Source: Acidihalobacter_A sp037381185 | Lineage (GTDB): Bacteria > Pseudomonadota > Gammaproteobacteria > DSM-5130 > Acidihalobacteraceae | Reading direction: 5' to 3' | Length of the DNA: 64,000 nt | Assembly: GCF_037381185.1 (NCBI RefSeq) | Contig: NZ_JARRQY010000001.1 | Span: 81,040-145,039, forward strand | Part shown: positions 27,895 to 36,629 of the stretch, piece by piece | Layout: each line of letters starts with the position of its first letter | How positions within the stretch are numbered: position 1 is the first letter of the stretch | Notes under the pieces: generated by a model | What the model was told of the DNA's origin: nothing | Databases searched by the model: none | What the model saw: only the letters and a program-made list of their open reading frames with translations | Translations under genes and position numbers: made by a program

Positions 27895-28608
27895 GTGAGC
27901 AAATTTCAATACGGAATCACGATGCCTTTTGCGGTGGCGCTGTGCACGGCCTTGTTTGCAGGGACCTGCAGCGCCGCGGTCAGCGCGGACACCAGGGCTG
28001 CGGAGGTTGGGTTTTCGGTGACCGCGTCCACCGAGGTGCCGAACACGCGTCTGCGCCTGCTGCTGCAGGCAATCGCGCAGAAGAACGGGGGCGAGCAGGT
28101 GCTTCCCGGGCTGGCGTCGCAGCTGAACCAGCGGATGAATTCGGCGCTGCGCCTGATCGAAGGCACGCCGGGCGTGAACGCCCAGACGCGCGGGTTGCAC
28201 AGCAGTCCGGTATACGACAAGGGCAAGCAGGTCGGTTGGCGTCTGATCGGGCGGATAGAGGCGGTGGGCGACGCCGGGACGTTTCCGCAGCTCGCCGGAA
28301 AGCTCCAGGCGGCGGGGCTCAGCGTCGAGAGCGTACAGGCCGAACCGGCCGAAAAGGCGCTGGACGCCGCTCGCCAGGAGCAGACCAAGGCCGCGATCCG
28401 GGACCTGAAGCGCCGTGCGCGGGTGGTTTCGCAGGCCCTGGGTTGCTCGGCTTGGGCGTTCTCCGAGGTCAATCTCAGCGACGAGGGTTCACGTCCGCCG
28501 GTCGGCCTCGTGCGCATGGCGGCGATGAAAGCCGAGCCAGCGGCCCTGGCGCCCGGTGCGACTAAGGTGGCGGTGCGTGCCACGGCCAAGATGCGCTGCG
28601 AGCCTTAG
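27895..28608 (+). CDS. SIMPL/DUF541 domain periplasmic protein
   Basis: I choose the GTG at 27895, eight bases after GAGGAG, because it gives a clean signal peptide (FQYGITMPFAVALCTALFAG with cleavage after CSA). The mature part of about 210 residues shows the SIMPL (DUF541, YggE-like) pattern: a first strand VGFSVTASTEVPN, an alanine-rich helix with repeated Q/K and a late helix KAAIRDLKRRARVVSQALG. Family members are periplasmic or outer-membrane-associated with uncertain roles in stress tolerance. The open frame could start at the ATG at 27871, which would add eight residues. Confidence 0.8.
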   Translation: MSKFQYGITMPFAVALCTALFAGTCSAAVSADTRAAEVGFSVTASTEVPNTRLRLLLQAIAQKNGGEQVLPGLASQLNQRMNSALRLIEGTPGVNAQTRGLHSSPVYDKGKQVGWRLIGRIEAVGDAGTFPQLAGKLQAAGLSVESVQAEPAEKALDAARQEQTKAAIRDLKRRARVVSQALGCSAWAFSEVNLSDEGSRPPVGLVRMAAMKAEPAALAPGATKVAVRATAKMRCEP

Positions 28609-28668
28609 TGAGCCGGCAAGTTAAAGTCGATGCTCATGCCGGAGTGCGGGGCATGTGTTTTGCCTGTT

Positions 28669-29013
28669 TCAGGCGCCGCCCACCAGCGCCTGCAGCAGCC
28701 ACAGGGCGGCCATTCCCGCTGCCAGCGTGAACAAGACGTTGCGCGTGAGCATGGCGACGACGGCGGCCAGCAGCCCGGCGATCAGACGCAGATTGTGCAG
28801 TGATAGGTCGATCGCGCCTTCGGGGCGTATCAACGCGGGTAAGACCAGTGCGGCCAGCACGGCAGCGGGGATGAAGCGCAGTGCCCGATGCACGATCTGC
28901 GGCAATTCGATGCGCCCCCAGAAATGAATGAAGGACAGCCGCAGAGCGAAGGTGCCGAGTCCGATCAGCAGGATTAGCAGCCACAGACCGGCTGAAGAGA
29001 GTGAAATTCCCAT
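28669..29013 (-). CDS. azlD: Branched-chain amino acid exporter small subunit AzlD
   Basis: The 114-residue protein is a four-helix membrane protein with the AzlD pattern: LLILLIGLGTFALRLSFI, then LPQIVHRALRFIPAAVLAAL and a C-terminal hydrophobic helix. It forms with AzlC a two-component exporter of branched-chain amino acids. The ATG at 29013 shares its final base with the azlC stop codon (TGATG), so translation is coupled. The longer open frame upstream is azlC read out of frame. Confidence 0.9.
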   Translation of the reverse strand: MGISLSSAGLWLLILLIGLGTFALRLSFIHFWGRIELPQIVHRALRFIPAAVLAALVLPALIRPEGAIDLSLHNLRLIAGLLAAVVAMLTRNVLFTLAAGMAALWLLQALVGGA

Positions 29014-29720
29014 CAGCCCTCCCGGCGCTGCATCAGGGTTTCGGCGGCGAGTCCGGCGGCGATGCCACTGACGGCGGCCAGCACCAGCCCGAGGTTGAAG
29101 GGCAGCCCGGCGGCCAGCACGGCAACGCCTCCACCCACCAGGGCGGCGACCAGGGTCGGCCGGTCGCGCAGCCCGGGAATCAGCAGGGCCATGAACGTGA
29201 GGGGAATGGCGAAATCCAGCGACCAGCTCGCCGGGATCGTGGAACCCAGCAAAATTCCGGCAGCCGTACCCGGTTGCCAAGCACCCCACATGGCGATGCC
29301 GGTGCCGAAATAGAACCAGTGCCGGTGCGTGTCGGCAGTTGGTTTGTCGCTCAGATAATGGTTGATGGTCATGGCGTATCCCTGATCGGTCAGCAAATAG
29401 GCCAGGGGCCAGCGCCAGCGTTTCGGCAGATGTTGGAAGTATGGGGCGAGAGATGCGCTGTACATCGCGAAGCGCAGGTTGATGATGACGGCGGTGAAGA
29501 AAATGACCAGCGGCAATGCCCCGGCCGCAAGCAACTGGATGACTGCTAGTTGCGAGGCGCCGGCGAAGACGATGAGCGACATGCCCATCGCCGCCTGCGG
29601 CGACAGCCCCGCTTTGATGGCCGTCACTCCGCAGATCATGGCGAACGGAATGACGCCGGGCATGAGAGGGACGATCGACATGAAGCCGGCACTGAAGGCT
29701 CTGAGGCGGGAGGTCTGCAT
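29013..29720 (-). CDS. azlC: Branched-chain amino acid permease AzlC
   Basis: The 235-residue membrane protein has the AzlC signatures FSAGFMSIVPLMPGVIPFAM, the FAGASQLAVIQLLAAGA helix and the Asn-Arg-rich VIINLRFAMYSASLAPYF. It is the large subunit of the AzlCD exporter for branched-chain amino acids. It is followed immediately by azlD. No regulator is adjacent; the 468-bp region upstream holds a dispersed repeat, with the Lrp gene beyond it. Confidence 0.92.
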   Translation of the reverse strand: MQTSRLRAFSAGFMSIVPLMPGVIPFAMICGVTAIKAGLSPQAAMGMSLIVFAGASQLAVIQLLAAGALPLVIFFTAVIINLRFAMYSASLAPYFQHLPKRWRWPLAYLLTDQGYAMTINHYLSDKPTADTHRHWFYFGTGIAMWGAWQPGTAAGILLGSTIPASWSLDFAIPLTFMALLIPGLRDRPTLVAALVGGGVAVLAAGLPFNLGLVLAAVSGIAAGLAAETLMQRREG

Positions 29721-29756
29721 GGGGAGTGATGAACGGTCAGGAGTGTTTGGGGGCTG

Positions 29757-30013
29757 TTCGCACTATTGCGCGATGCGCTGCCGGAGCTGTTTTTCGTGGC
29801 CCGCAAGTCGCTGCGAGCGTGGTGTAGCCCGGCTACATGAGCGAGCGGCAACGCCGCGGGACGCGAAAAGCGGCCCGGCCCTGCGGGTTGTGTCCGGTTG
29901 ACCGCCATTCGGCGTTGCTCGTCGTTCATTTGAAATGACGAAACCTCTCTCCTCGTGCCTTAATTGGTGGTCAACCGGGCGCAACAGCGCACCGATCAAT
30001 CGCGTGAACAGGC
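29757..30013. repeat. Dispersed structured repeat, copy 1
   Basis: This roughly 255-bp stretch upstream of azlC is strongly similar, in the same orientation, to 49569-49823 over its whole length, including shared blocks GGACGCGAAAAGCGGC and TGCTCGTCGTTCATTTG. Within it, 29887-29903 pairs with 29969-29985 as a 17-bp stem with only G-U wobbles, extending a few more pairs inward. It carries no supported gene: a short minus-strand frame starting MNDEQRRMAV is conserved in both copies but looks secondary. The rest of the 29721-30188 gap shows nothing further. Confidence 0.75.
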
Positions 30014-30188
30014 CCTAGGGTGTCTGAAGTGAGGAACGGTGCGCAAGTTTGCGGCGTCATGCCACGCGCATTTGAAACGCTCGGCGCCGAGTGCGATTCA
30101 CAGATTGAGCTTACGCATATTTCTGAAGCTCCGGATTTCTTTTGAACCCGAATCAGCCGTCTCGGCTCAACGGCGCGGCAAAGTTCCC

Positions 30189-30659
30189 TCACAGCGGCAG
30201 GGCCGGACTGCTGTAAACCTGTCGCAAGGCCAGATGCGACTGCGTACCGGATACTCCGGGAAGGCGCAGCAGCGTGCCCAGGTAGATGCGTTCGAAGTCC
30301 TTGGCGTCGGTGTAGACGACCTTGAGCATGTAGTCGGCTTCGCCGGCCATCAGGTAGCACTCCATGACCTCGGGAATTTCCCGCACGGCCGCTTCGAAGC
30401 CGCGGAACACGTCCGGGTTCTGGCGCTCCAGGCGGATGAAGATGATCGCGGTGCCCTCCTTGTGCAGCACCGTGCGGCTGAGCAGTGCGGCATAGCGTTC
30501 TATGACGCCGCTGTCCTCGAGCTGGCGTACCCGGCGCAGGCACGCCGAGGGAGAAAGGTTTACGCGTTCGGCCAGTTCGGCGTTGGTGAGGCGCCCGTTT
30601 TCCTGCAGCTGGCGCAGGATGCGGCGGTCGCGGGCGTCGAGTTCTGGAGTGTCTGGCAT
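30189..30659 (-). CDS. Lrp/AsnC family transcriptional regulator
   Basis: The 156-residue protein has the AsnC/Lrp N-terminal helix-turn-helix (LDARDRRILRQLQENGRLTN, then NLSPSACLRRVRQLEDSG) and a C-terminal RAM effector domain (VMECYLMAGEADYMLKV). It is divergent from ald with a 146-bp AT-rich gap. It probably senses an amino acid such as alanine or leucine and activates alanine dehydrogenase, the common arrangement for Lrp-type ald regulators. The neighbouring azlCD might be another target. Confidence 0.92.
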   Translation of the reverse strand: MPDTPELDARDRRILRQLQENGRLTNAELAERVNLSPSACLRRVRQLEDSGVIERYAALLSRTVLHKEGTAIIFIRLERQNPDVFRGFEAAVREIPEVMECYLMAGEADYMLKVVYTDAKDFERIYLGTLLRLPGVSGTQSHLALRQVYSSPALPL

Positions 30660-30805
30660 GATATTCGATGAAATGCTTGTATTCTGATTAAAAGTTGCAG
30701 AGTGTGCGTGCTTTAAGGGCTATTTTGAAATAAAAAATCGTTGTATGCGAACCATAATCGGCGGCTGGAGTTTTCAATTCAGCTTGTACCGAGGGAGGAG
30801 CAGAC
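30660..30805. promoter_or_regulatory. AT-rich divergent promoter region between lrp and ald
   Basis: This 146-bp spacer is clearly more AT-rich than its surroundings, with runs such as GAAATAAAAAATCG. It separates the divergent Lrp regulator from ald, so it should hold both promoters and the Lrp-binding sites. I cannot identify a confident -35/-10 pair or a clear operator within it. Confidence 0.5.
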
Positions 30806-31918
30806 ATGTTGATTGGCGTACCGAAGGAAACCAAGAATCACGAATACCGTGTCGGCATGACGCCGGTGAGCGTGCGCGAGGTGGTTGCGCACGGGCATAA
30901 GGTGGTGGTCGAGCAGGGCGCGGGAGCGGGCATCGGCGCGGACGACGATGCCTATCGCAAGGCCGGTGCGGAAATCTGCGCAACGGCGGCGGAGGTGTTC
31001 GAGCGCGCCGACATGATCGTCAAGGTCAAGGAGCCGCAGGTGCCCGAACGGGCGATGCTGCGCGAAGGGCAGTTGCTGTTCACCTATTTGCATCTCGCCC
31101 CGGACCCGGAACAGACGGCCGACCTGCTCAAGAGCGGCGCCACCTGCATCGCCTATGAGACCGTGACCTCGCCGCGCGGCGGGCTGCCGCTGCTGGCGCC
31201 GATGTCCAAGGTGGCCGGGCGCATGGCGATTCAGGCAGGTGCGAGTGCGCTGGAGAAGGCGCATGGCGGGCGTGGCATGCTGCTCGGTGGCGTGCCGGGC
31301 GTGGAGCCGGCCAAGGTGGTGATCATCGGCGGCGGCGTGGTCGGGCGCAACGCCGCTGAGATAGCGGTCGGTATGCGTGCGGACGTCGTCGTGCTGGACA
31401 AGTCCGAGGCGGCGCTCGAGCAACTCGACGGCCTGTTCCAGGGGCGGGCGAAGACCGTCTATTCCACGCGCGACAGCCTTGAGCGCCATGTGCTGGAGGC
31501 CGACCTAGTCATCGGCGGCGTGTTGATCCCCGGAGCGGCGGCGCCCAAGCTGGTGTCGAGTGACATGATCGAGCGGATGAAGCCGGGATCGGTCATTGTC
31601 GATGTCGCGATCGACCAGGGCGGCTGCACCGAGAACTCCCGTCCGACGACCCATGCGGAGCCGACCTATGTGATCGACGGCGTGGTGCACTATTGCGTCG
31701 CCAACATGCCGGGCGGTGTGCCTTTGACGTCGACCTACGCTTTGAATAACGCTACGCTGCCCTATATTCTCAAGCTGGCGGACAAGGGCTGGCGCCAGGC
31801 CCTGGCGGAAGACGAGCATCTGCTGCGCGGTTTGAACGTGCATGCCGGGAAGCTCACCAATGCCGAGGTCGGCGAGGCGCTGAAGCTGGACTTCATCGAT
31901 CCGTCGCAAGCCCTTTGA
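30806..31918 (+). CDS. ald: Alanine dehydrogenase
   Basis: The 370-residue protein begins MLIGVPKETKNHEYRVGMTP and has the family's TYLHLAPDPEQT substrate segment, the catalytic histidine region near residue 96, the NAD-binding VVIIGGGVVGRNAAEIAVG and the NMPGGVPLTSTYALNNAT signature. It interconverts L-alanine with pyruvate and ammonia using NAD. A GGGAGGAG ribosome site precedes the ATG. It is divergent from the Lrp gene and ends at a strong hairpin. Confidence 0.97.
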   Translation: MLIGVPKETKNHEYRVGMTPVSVREVVAHGHKVVVEQGAGAGIGADDDAYRKAGAEICATAAEVFERADMIVKVKEPQVPERAMLREGQLLFTYLHLAPDPEQTADLLKSGATCIAYETVTSPRGGLPLLAPMSKVAGRMAIQAGASALEKAHGGRGMLLGGVPGVEPAKVVIIGGGVVGRNAAEIAVGMRADVVVLDKSEAALEQLDGLFQGRAKTVYSTRDSLERHVLEADLVIGGVLIPGAAAPKLVSSDMIERMKPGSVIVDVAIDQGGCTENSRPTTHAEPTYVIDGVVHYCVANMPGGVPLTSTYALNNATLPYILKLADKGWRQALAEDEHLLRGLNVHAGKLTNAEVGEALKLDFIDPSQAL

Positions 31919-31932
31919 GGGCTTGATGGGTG

Positions 31933-31963
31933 CATGACCGCGGCCGCAAAGGCCGCGGTCATG
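31933..31963. terminator. Bidirectional terminator hairpin between ald and lysR
   Basis: A perfect 13-bp inverted repeat (CATGACCGCGGCC and complement) with a 5-base GCAAA loop sits 15 bp after the ald stop and 28 bp before the end of the convergent LysR gene. It has no T-run, but its placement between convergent genes and its stability argue for termination or transcript 3'-end protection. Confidence 0.7.
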
Positions 31964-31990
31964 CGGTTCGTTCCGTTTGCCCGCCTGCGT

Positions 31991-32869
31991 TTACGGTCTG
32001 CCGGATACGGTCTCGCGGGCGAGCGTTGCCACGATTTGCTGTTGAAGATGGCGTGCGGCCTCCGAGTTTTCGGCCGCCTGACTGGCGACCAGGGCCACGG
32101 GAGTAGGCGGCAGCGCCGGCAGGCCGTGTCTCGAGCCCAAGAGCTGCAGGGAATCGGGTACGCTGCAGCGCGTCAATACGGCTACGGCAAGTCCGCTCTG
32201 TGCCGCAGCGATCTGGCCGATCAAGCTCGGGCTGTGGTAGGCGAGGCGGTAGCGCCGTTTTTGCGCGTCGAGCGCTGTTTCGGTCACGCGACGTACTACT
32301 GAACCCTCCTCGTATATGGCGATCGGCAGAGGATCGTCACGCCAGGTTTCGACCGTGGGCGAACCGACCCAGACCAGCGGTTCGTGAAAGAGTACGGTGC
32401 CCTGCCCCGGGCGTTCCTGCGAGACAAGCGCGACGTCAAGTTCGTTCGCATGGATCTGCGGCAGCAGAGAGGTCGATTGCGTGCAGACGAGGGTGATTTC
32501 GATCTCGGGATACTGTGCGGAGAACGTGCGCAGGACCGGGGCGAGATATGACACCGCGTAATCGTCCGGAATGCCCAGGCGCACGTGTCCCGAAACCGAT
32601 GGCTCGCATAAAGCCGCTCGAGCTTCTTGCTGCGTGGCGATGATGCGGCGTGCATATGGCAGCAACTGCCGGCCCTCCGGGGTCAGCGCCAGACGCCGTG
32701 CATCGCGGATCAGCAGTGCCGCCCCGGACGCGTGTTCCAGCTTCTTCAGTTGCATGCTGACCGCCGCCTGGGAGCGGTGAATGATTTTGGCGGCAGAGCT
32801 TAGTGAGCCTCCGTCGACAATCGCAACGAAAGCGCGCAACCAATCGATCTGTAGATCCTGCATGACCAT
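31991..32869 (-). CDS. LysR family transcriptional regulator
   Basis: The protein is about 292 residues from the ATG at 32869; the ATG at 32863 and a TTG at 32881 are also possible, and none has a clear ribosome site. It has the LysR N-terminal helix-turn-helix (AFVAIVDGGSLSSAAKIIHRSQ, in pieces IDWLRAF and QAAVSMQLKKLE) and the periplasmic-binding-like effector domain. It is divergent from a DMT-family transporter with a 75-bp gap, so it likely controls that exporter. Ligand unknown. Confidence 0.9.
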   Translation of the reverse strand: MVMQDLQIDWLRAFVAIVDGGSLSSAAKIIHRSQAAVSMQLKKLEHASGAALLIRDARRLALTPEGRQLLPYARRIIATQQEARAALCEPSVSGHVRLGIPDDYAVSYLAPVLRTFSAQYPEIEITLVCTQSTSLLPQIHANELDVALVSQERPGQGTVLFHEPLVWVGSPTVETWRDDPLPIAIYEEGSVVRRVTETALDAQKRRYRLAYHSPSLIGQIAAAQSGLAVAVLTRCSVPDSLQLLGSRHGLPALPPTPVALVASQAAENSEAARHLQQQIVATLARETVSGRP

Positions 32870-32944
32870 ATTATTCGTCAATCGAAAGTTTACATTTTAG
32901 TTTATTAGCTTTACGAATTTTAATTTTTCCCGAAACTGTGCGTC

Positions 32945-33862
32945 ATGCACACGGATAATGATCGCCCCATGGATTCCGGTCGCGAGGGCGCCGCCGATCG
33001 AGGGCGGGGCGTTTTGTTGATGAGCGCCGGCGGCGTTCTGCTCGGCACCGTTGGTCTGTTCGTCGAGAAATCCGGCCAATCCCCGCTGACTGCAGTGTTC
33101 TTTCGTTGCGCCTTCGGTGCGCTGATCTTGTTCTCCTACGCATTGCTGGTTGGGCGTGGCTCCGAGTTGCGGCTCACTGCGGCTGGTTTTCTCATCGCGA
33201 TTCTGACTGGCGGGCTGATGATCTTGAATTGGGCCTGTTTCTTCACTGCGATTGGCGATACGTCGATCGCCATTGCGACCGTCGCCTTCCATGTTCAGCC
33301 GCTATGGGTCATGGCATTCGGCATGATTTTCTGGGGCGAATCAAGGTCGCCGGTGCGGATCGGTGCCGGTTTTGCTGCGCTGATCGGGCTGGCGTTGACT
33401 ACGGGGCTCGCCACGCACAGCGCTTCTGCCGAGCAGACACGTTACCTCCACGGCCTGGGGTATGCGTTCGTCGCGTCTCTGAGCTATACCGCCGTGACCC
33501 TGATTGCGAAAACGCAAAGGTCGATGAGCGCATTCGGCCTGGCCGCTTGGCAATGCGCGATCGGTGCCATCCTGCTGGCCTGGTGGCCGTGGTTTCATGG
33601 CTGGCCGGACGGCGCCGCACCATGGGGATGGTTGATTGGGTTGGGAGTTGGACCGACGGCAATCGCTTATGTACTGCTCTACGCGGGGATGCGTCATTTG
33701 CAGGCAGTTCAGATCGCAATTCTGCAGTTTATCTATCCGATTACCGCGATTCTGGTTGACCATTGGGTGTTCGGCAATCGCTTGTCGCCTGTGCAGTGGG
33801 CGGGGGTTGCACTGATGGGCGGCGCCTTGTGGATCGCCGGGCGGCCTCGACTGCGTACTTGA
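32945..33862 (+). CDS. DMT superfamily (EamA) transporter
   Basis: The 305-residue membrane protein contains two EamA repeats with about ten helices: GRGVLLMSAGGVLLGTVGLF begins the first, and the second includes FVASLSYTAVTLIAKTQ and LGVGPTAIAYVLLYAGMRHL. Such proteins export amino acids or other small metabolites. The start at 32945 (MHTDNDRPMD) lacks a clear Shine-Dalgarno; MDSGREG at 32969 is an alternative. The divergent LysR gene is the probable regulator. Confidence 0.9.
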   Translation: MHTDNDRPMDSGREGAADRGRGVLLMSAGGVLLGTVGLFVEKSGQSPLTAVFFRCAFGALILFSYALLVGRGSELRLTAAGFLIAILTGGLMILNWACFFTAIGDTSIAIATVAFHVQPLWVMAFGMIFWGESRSPVRIGAGFAALIGLALTTGLATHSASAEQTRYLHGLGYAFVASLSYTAVTLIAKTQRSMSAFGLAAWQCAIGAILLAWWPWFHGWPDGAAPWGWLIGLGVGPTAIAYVLLYAGMRHLQAVQIAILQFIYPITAILVDHWVFGNRLSPVQWAGVALMGGALWIAGRPRLRT

Positions 33863-34008
33863 TACGTCTGTGAGCATCAAATTCTGCTAACTCGTAATTC
33901 CGTTTGCACTCACGTCATTGAACCGCTGGAGCGCTTGCTGGTCCAAGGCCTGAGGTTCGAGATGCGGACTGCTCTGGTCCGTGCGTTGTGGGTTATACGG
34001 AGTTGTTC

Positions 34009-36513
34009 ATGGAGCACGAGGCCGCGCCTTCGCCGCGCAAATCCCGCCGCTGGCTCAAAGCCTTTTTGATCTTGCTGATTCTGGGGCTGACGGGTGCGAG
34101 CGGGCTGGCCGGCTGGCTGTATCTGCAGTGGCGTTCGCTACCGTCGGTTGCGCAGTTGCGGCATTGGCGGCCCTCGCTGCCGTTGGAGATCTACGGTGCC
34201 AATGACAGTCTGTTGGCCACCATAGGTCCGGAGTTGCACGATACGGTGTCGCTGCGGCAGATGCCGCTGCAGCTCGGCAATGCCTTCGTGGCCGCTGAAA
34301 ACGCGCATTTCTGGAGTCACAACCCGCTGTACTTCCCAGTCAGCTATCCGGGGATTCTGCGCGCGGCCTGGATCGACCTTACCCATCTGGCGCCGGTGCA
34401 GGGGGCAAGCACCATCACCGAGCAGGTTGCCCGCAATTTCTACCTCTCGCCGCGCAAGACCATCACCCGCAAGGTGCACGAGATTCTGTTGGCCTATAAG
34501 ATCGCCCAGCATTTCGACCGGCGCGAGATCCTTACGCTTTACCTGAACAAGATCTACTTCGGCAACGGCGCTTACGGCGTCGGCGCCGCGGCCAGGGTCT
34601 ATTACGGTTGTGCCGTCGATCAGCTGTCCCTGGCGCAGATGGCGATGCTAGCGGCGCTGCCGGCGGCACCTGAATATTTCAGTCCGCTGGTGAACCCCAA
34701 GGCCGCGCGTGGGCGTCGCAACTACGTCATCGGCCGAATGCTGGCCGACGGTTATATCACCTCGTTGCAGGCCTCCCGCGCGGAGGCGGCGCCGCTGACC
34801 GCCAGCTATCATCGGCAGGGCAACAATCTCGCTCCGTACGTAACCGAGTGGATCACCAAGTGGCTGGTGTCGAGTTTCGGCCCGGATCGGACCTACCGCC
34901 AGGGGCTGCGCGTATACACCACGATCGAGCCTCGCCTGCAGAAGGCAGCCGATCGCTCCGTTGCCGTGGGGCTGGAGAACTACACCATGGGGCTCGATAG
35001 CCTCGATCCGCAGTCCTATCGGGGCCCGATTGCGCACCTTGATGAGCAGCAGGTACAGGCGGCGCTGAGAGGCAGACGGCCAAGCCAGTTGCCGACGCGC
35101 GATCCGGCCAATCTGCGCTGGGCGGTGGTGCAGTCGGTGAAAAACGGGCGGGTTCAGGTTTCCCTGGAAGGTGTACAGACGGTAACGCTGGGGCCTTCCG
35201 GGCTGAGTTGGGCTTCCAAGCCTGGGAAAGGTGCGGCGTCGGTTCTGAAACACGGCGACCTGGTGTGGCTGCGCCGCTACGTCGATCCGGGCCGACCGCC
35301 GAACGCCCAGGCATGGCGCACGGCGGTATGGCACAAGGCTTCCGGTCCGCAGCGCTGGGAGCTGGCCCAGTTGCCGCGGCTGCAGGGGGCGCTGGTCAGC
35401 ATGAGGAATTCGACCGGCGCTATCGTCGCCCTGGTCGGAGGCTTCTCCTATGAGATGAGCCACTTCGATCGCGCCTTATACGCTTTCCGCCAGCCCGGTT
35501 CTTCGTTCAAGCCGTTCGTCTATGCCGCCGCCCTGGACGGGCCGGAACTGCTGGCTGCGGGCAAGACGGACTACATGACGCCGGTGACGCCGGTGGCGGA
35601 TACTCCGCTGAGCATCAAACTGCCCAATGGCAAGGTCTACAAGCCGGTCAACTACGAGGGTACTTTTTCCAACAAGCCGATTCCGCTGTGGAAGGATCTG
35701 GCCGATTCGATCAACGTGCCGAGTGTGCGAGTGCTGATGCACGTGGGAATACCGTACGCGATTCGCTATGCGACGCAGTTCGGTTTGCCGAAATCCCGCC
35801 TCCCCGCGGTGCCCTCGCTGGTGTTGGGCGCTGCCGACCTGTCGCCGCTGCAGATGGTGAGGGCATACTCGGTGTTCTCGAACGGCGGTTTTCTGCCGCA
35901 TCCCTATTTTGTCACGCAGGTGGTCGACGGACAGGGTCATTCGCTGTCTCTCAAGGGCTGTCAGCTGTGCCGGTCGCAGATGGCTCCCAAGCCCGTGATT
36001 ACCGAGGGCGTTGCCTATCTGATGACTACCATGCTGCAGCGCGTGATCTCCGACGGCACGGGTGTGGCGGCGCGTTCGCTGAGTCATCACCTTGCCGGCA
36101 AGACCGGCACTACCAACGATCAGAAGAACGCCTGGTTCGTCGGTTACGGTCGCCACGTGGTCACCGGAGTCTGGGTGGGCTACGACGACAATCGCGGCAT
36201 GGGCCGCTGGGCCGCTGGGGCCCGCGAGGCCTTGCCGATCTGGATCCACTACATGCACGAGGCGTTGAGAGGCGTGCAGAGCCTGCCGTTCTTCCGCCCG
36301 CCTGATGTGGTGCAGGCTGCGGTCGACCCCAAGACGGGTTTGCTGAGCGACAGCGGTGGCAAGGTTTTCGACTTTCTGGCCGGTTTCCTGCCGCCGGCGA
36401 AATCCCCGATGCTGCCTTCCAACTCCACACTGATGTCGAGAGCCCCGAGCGTTGTGCCCATGCCCTTCCTGCTGCAGTACTCGACCGCGCCGTTACCAAG
36501 CGTGAAAAAATAG
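34009..36513 (+). CDS. Class A penicillin-binding protein (bifunctional peptidoglycan synthase, PBP1 type)
   Basis: I use the ATG at 34009 (MEHEAAPSPRKS), seven bases after CGGAG, rather than the upstream GTG. The 834-residue protein has a short cytoplasmic tail, one membrane anchor (AFLILLILGLTGASGLAGWL), a GT51 glycosyltransferase domain (AAENAHFWSHN, GASTITEQVARNF, LYLNKIYFGNGAYG) and a transpeptidase domain with the nucleophile motif QPGSSFKPF, the SIN motif in ADSINVPSVR and KTGTTNDQ. It polymerises and cross-links peptidoglycan in the periplasm. It resembles PBP1A in length. A decayed ribonucleotide reductase gene follows. Confidence 0.93.
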   Translation: MEHEAAPSPRKSRRWLKAFLILLILGLTGASGLAGWLYLQWRSLPSVAQLRHWRPSLPLEIYGANDSLLATIGPELHDTVSLRQMPLQLGNAFVAAENAHFWSHNPLYFPVSYPGILRAAWIDLTHLAPVQGASTITEQVARNFYLSPRKTITRKVHEILLAYKIAQHFDRREILTLYLNKIYFGNGAYGVGAAARVYYGCAVDQLSLAQMAMLAALPAAPEYFSPLVNPKAARGRRNYVIGRMLADGYITSLQASRAEAAPLTASYHRQGNNLAPYVTEWITKWLVSSFGPDRTYRQGLRVYTTIEPRLQKAADRSVAVGLENYTMGLDSLDPQSYRGPIAHLDEQQVQAALRGRRPSQLPTRDPANLRWAVVQSVKNGRVQVSLEGVQTVTLGPSGLSWASKPGKGAASVLKHGDLVWLRRYVDPGRPPNAQAWRTAVWHKASGPQRWELAQLPRLQGALVSMRNSTGAIVALVGGFSYEMSHFDRALYAFRQPGSSFKPFVYAAALDGPELLAAGKTDYMTPVTPVADTPLSIKLPNGKVYKPVNYEGTFSNKPIPLWKDLADSINVPSVRVLMHVGIPYAIRYATQFGLPKSRLPAVPSLVLGAADLSPLQMVRAYSVFSNGGFLPHPYFVTQVVDGQGHSLSLKGCQLCRSQMAPKPVITEGVAYLMTTMLQRVISDGTGVAARSLSHHLAGKTGTTNDQKNAWFVGYGRHVVTGVWVGYDDNRGMGRWAAGAREALPIWIHYMHEALRGVQSLPFFRPPDVVQAAVDPKTGLLSDSGGKVFDFLAGFLPPAKSPMLPSNSTLMSRAPSVVPMPFLLQYSTAPLPSVKK

Positions 36514-36629
36514 CGCATCACGCCAGGTGCAGTGCTCGCTGCGATGTGTTGCCGTGTTGCCGCGGCGGCATCAGTGTTAGCGTGCTGCAGTACATTTGAA
36601 CGAGCAGGTTCAATGGTTTTCGGGGGAGT

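Noticed and set aside
29721..29929. Short minus-strand gene beginning MNDEQRRMAV
   Set aside because: It lies inside a structured dispersed repeat, shows no ribosome site and overlaps azlC; conservation is explained by the repeat.
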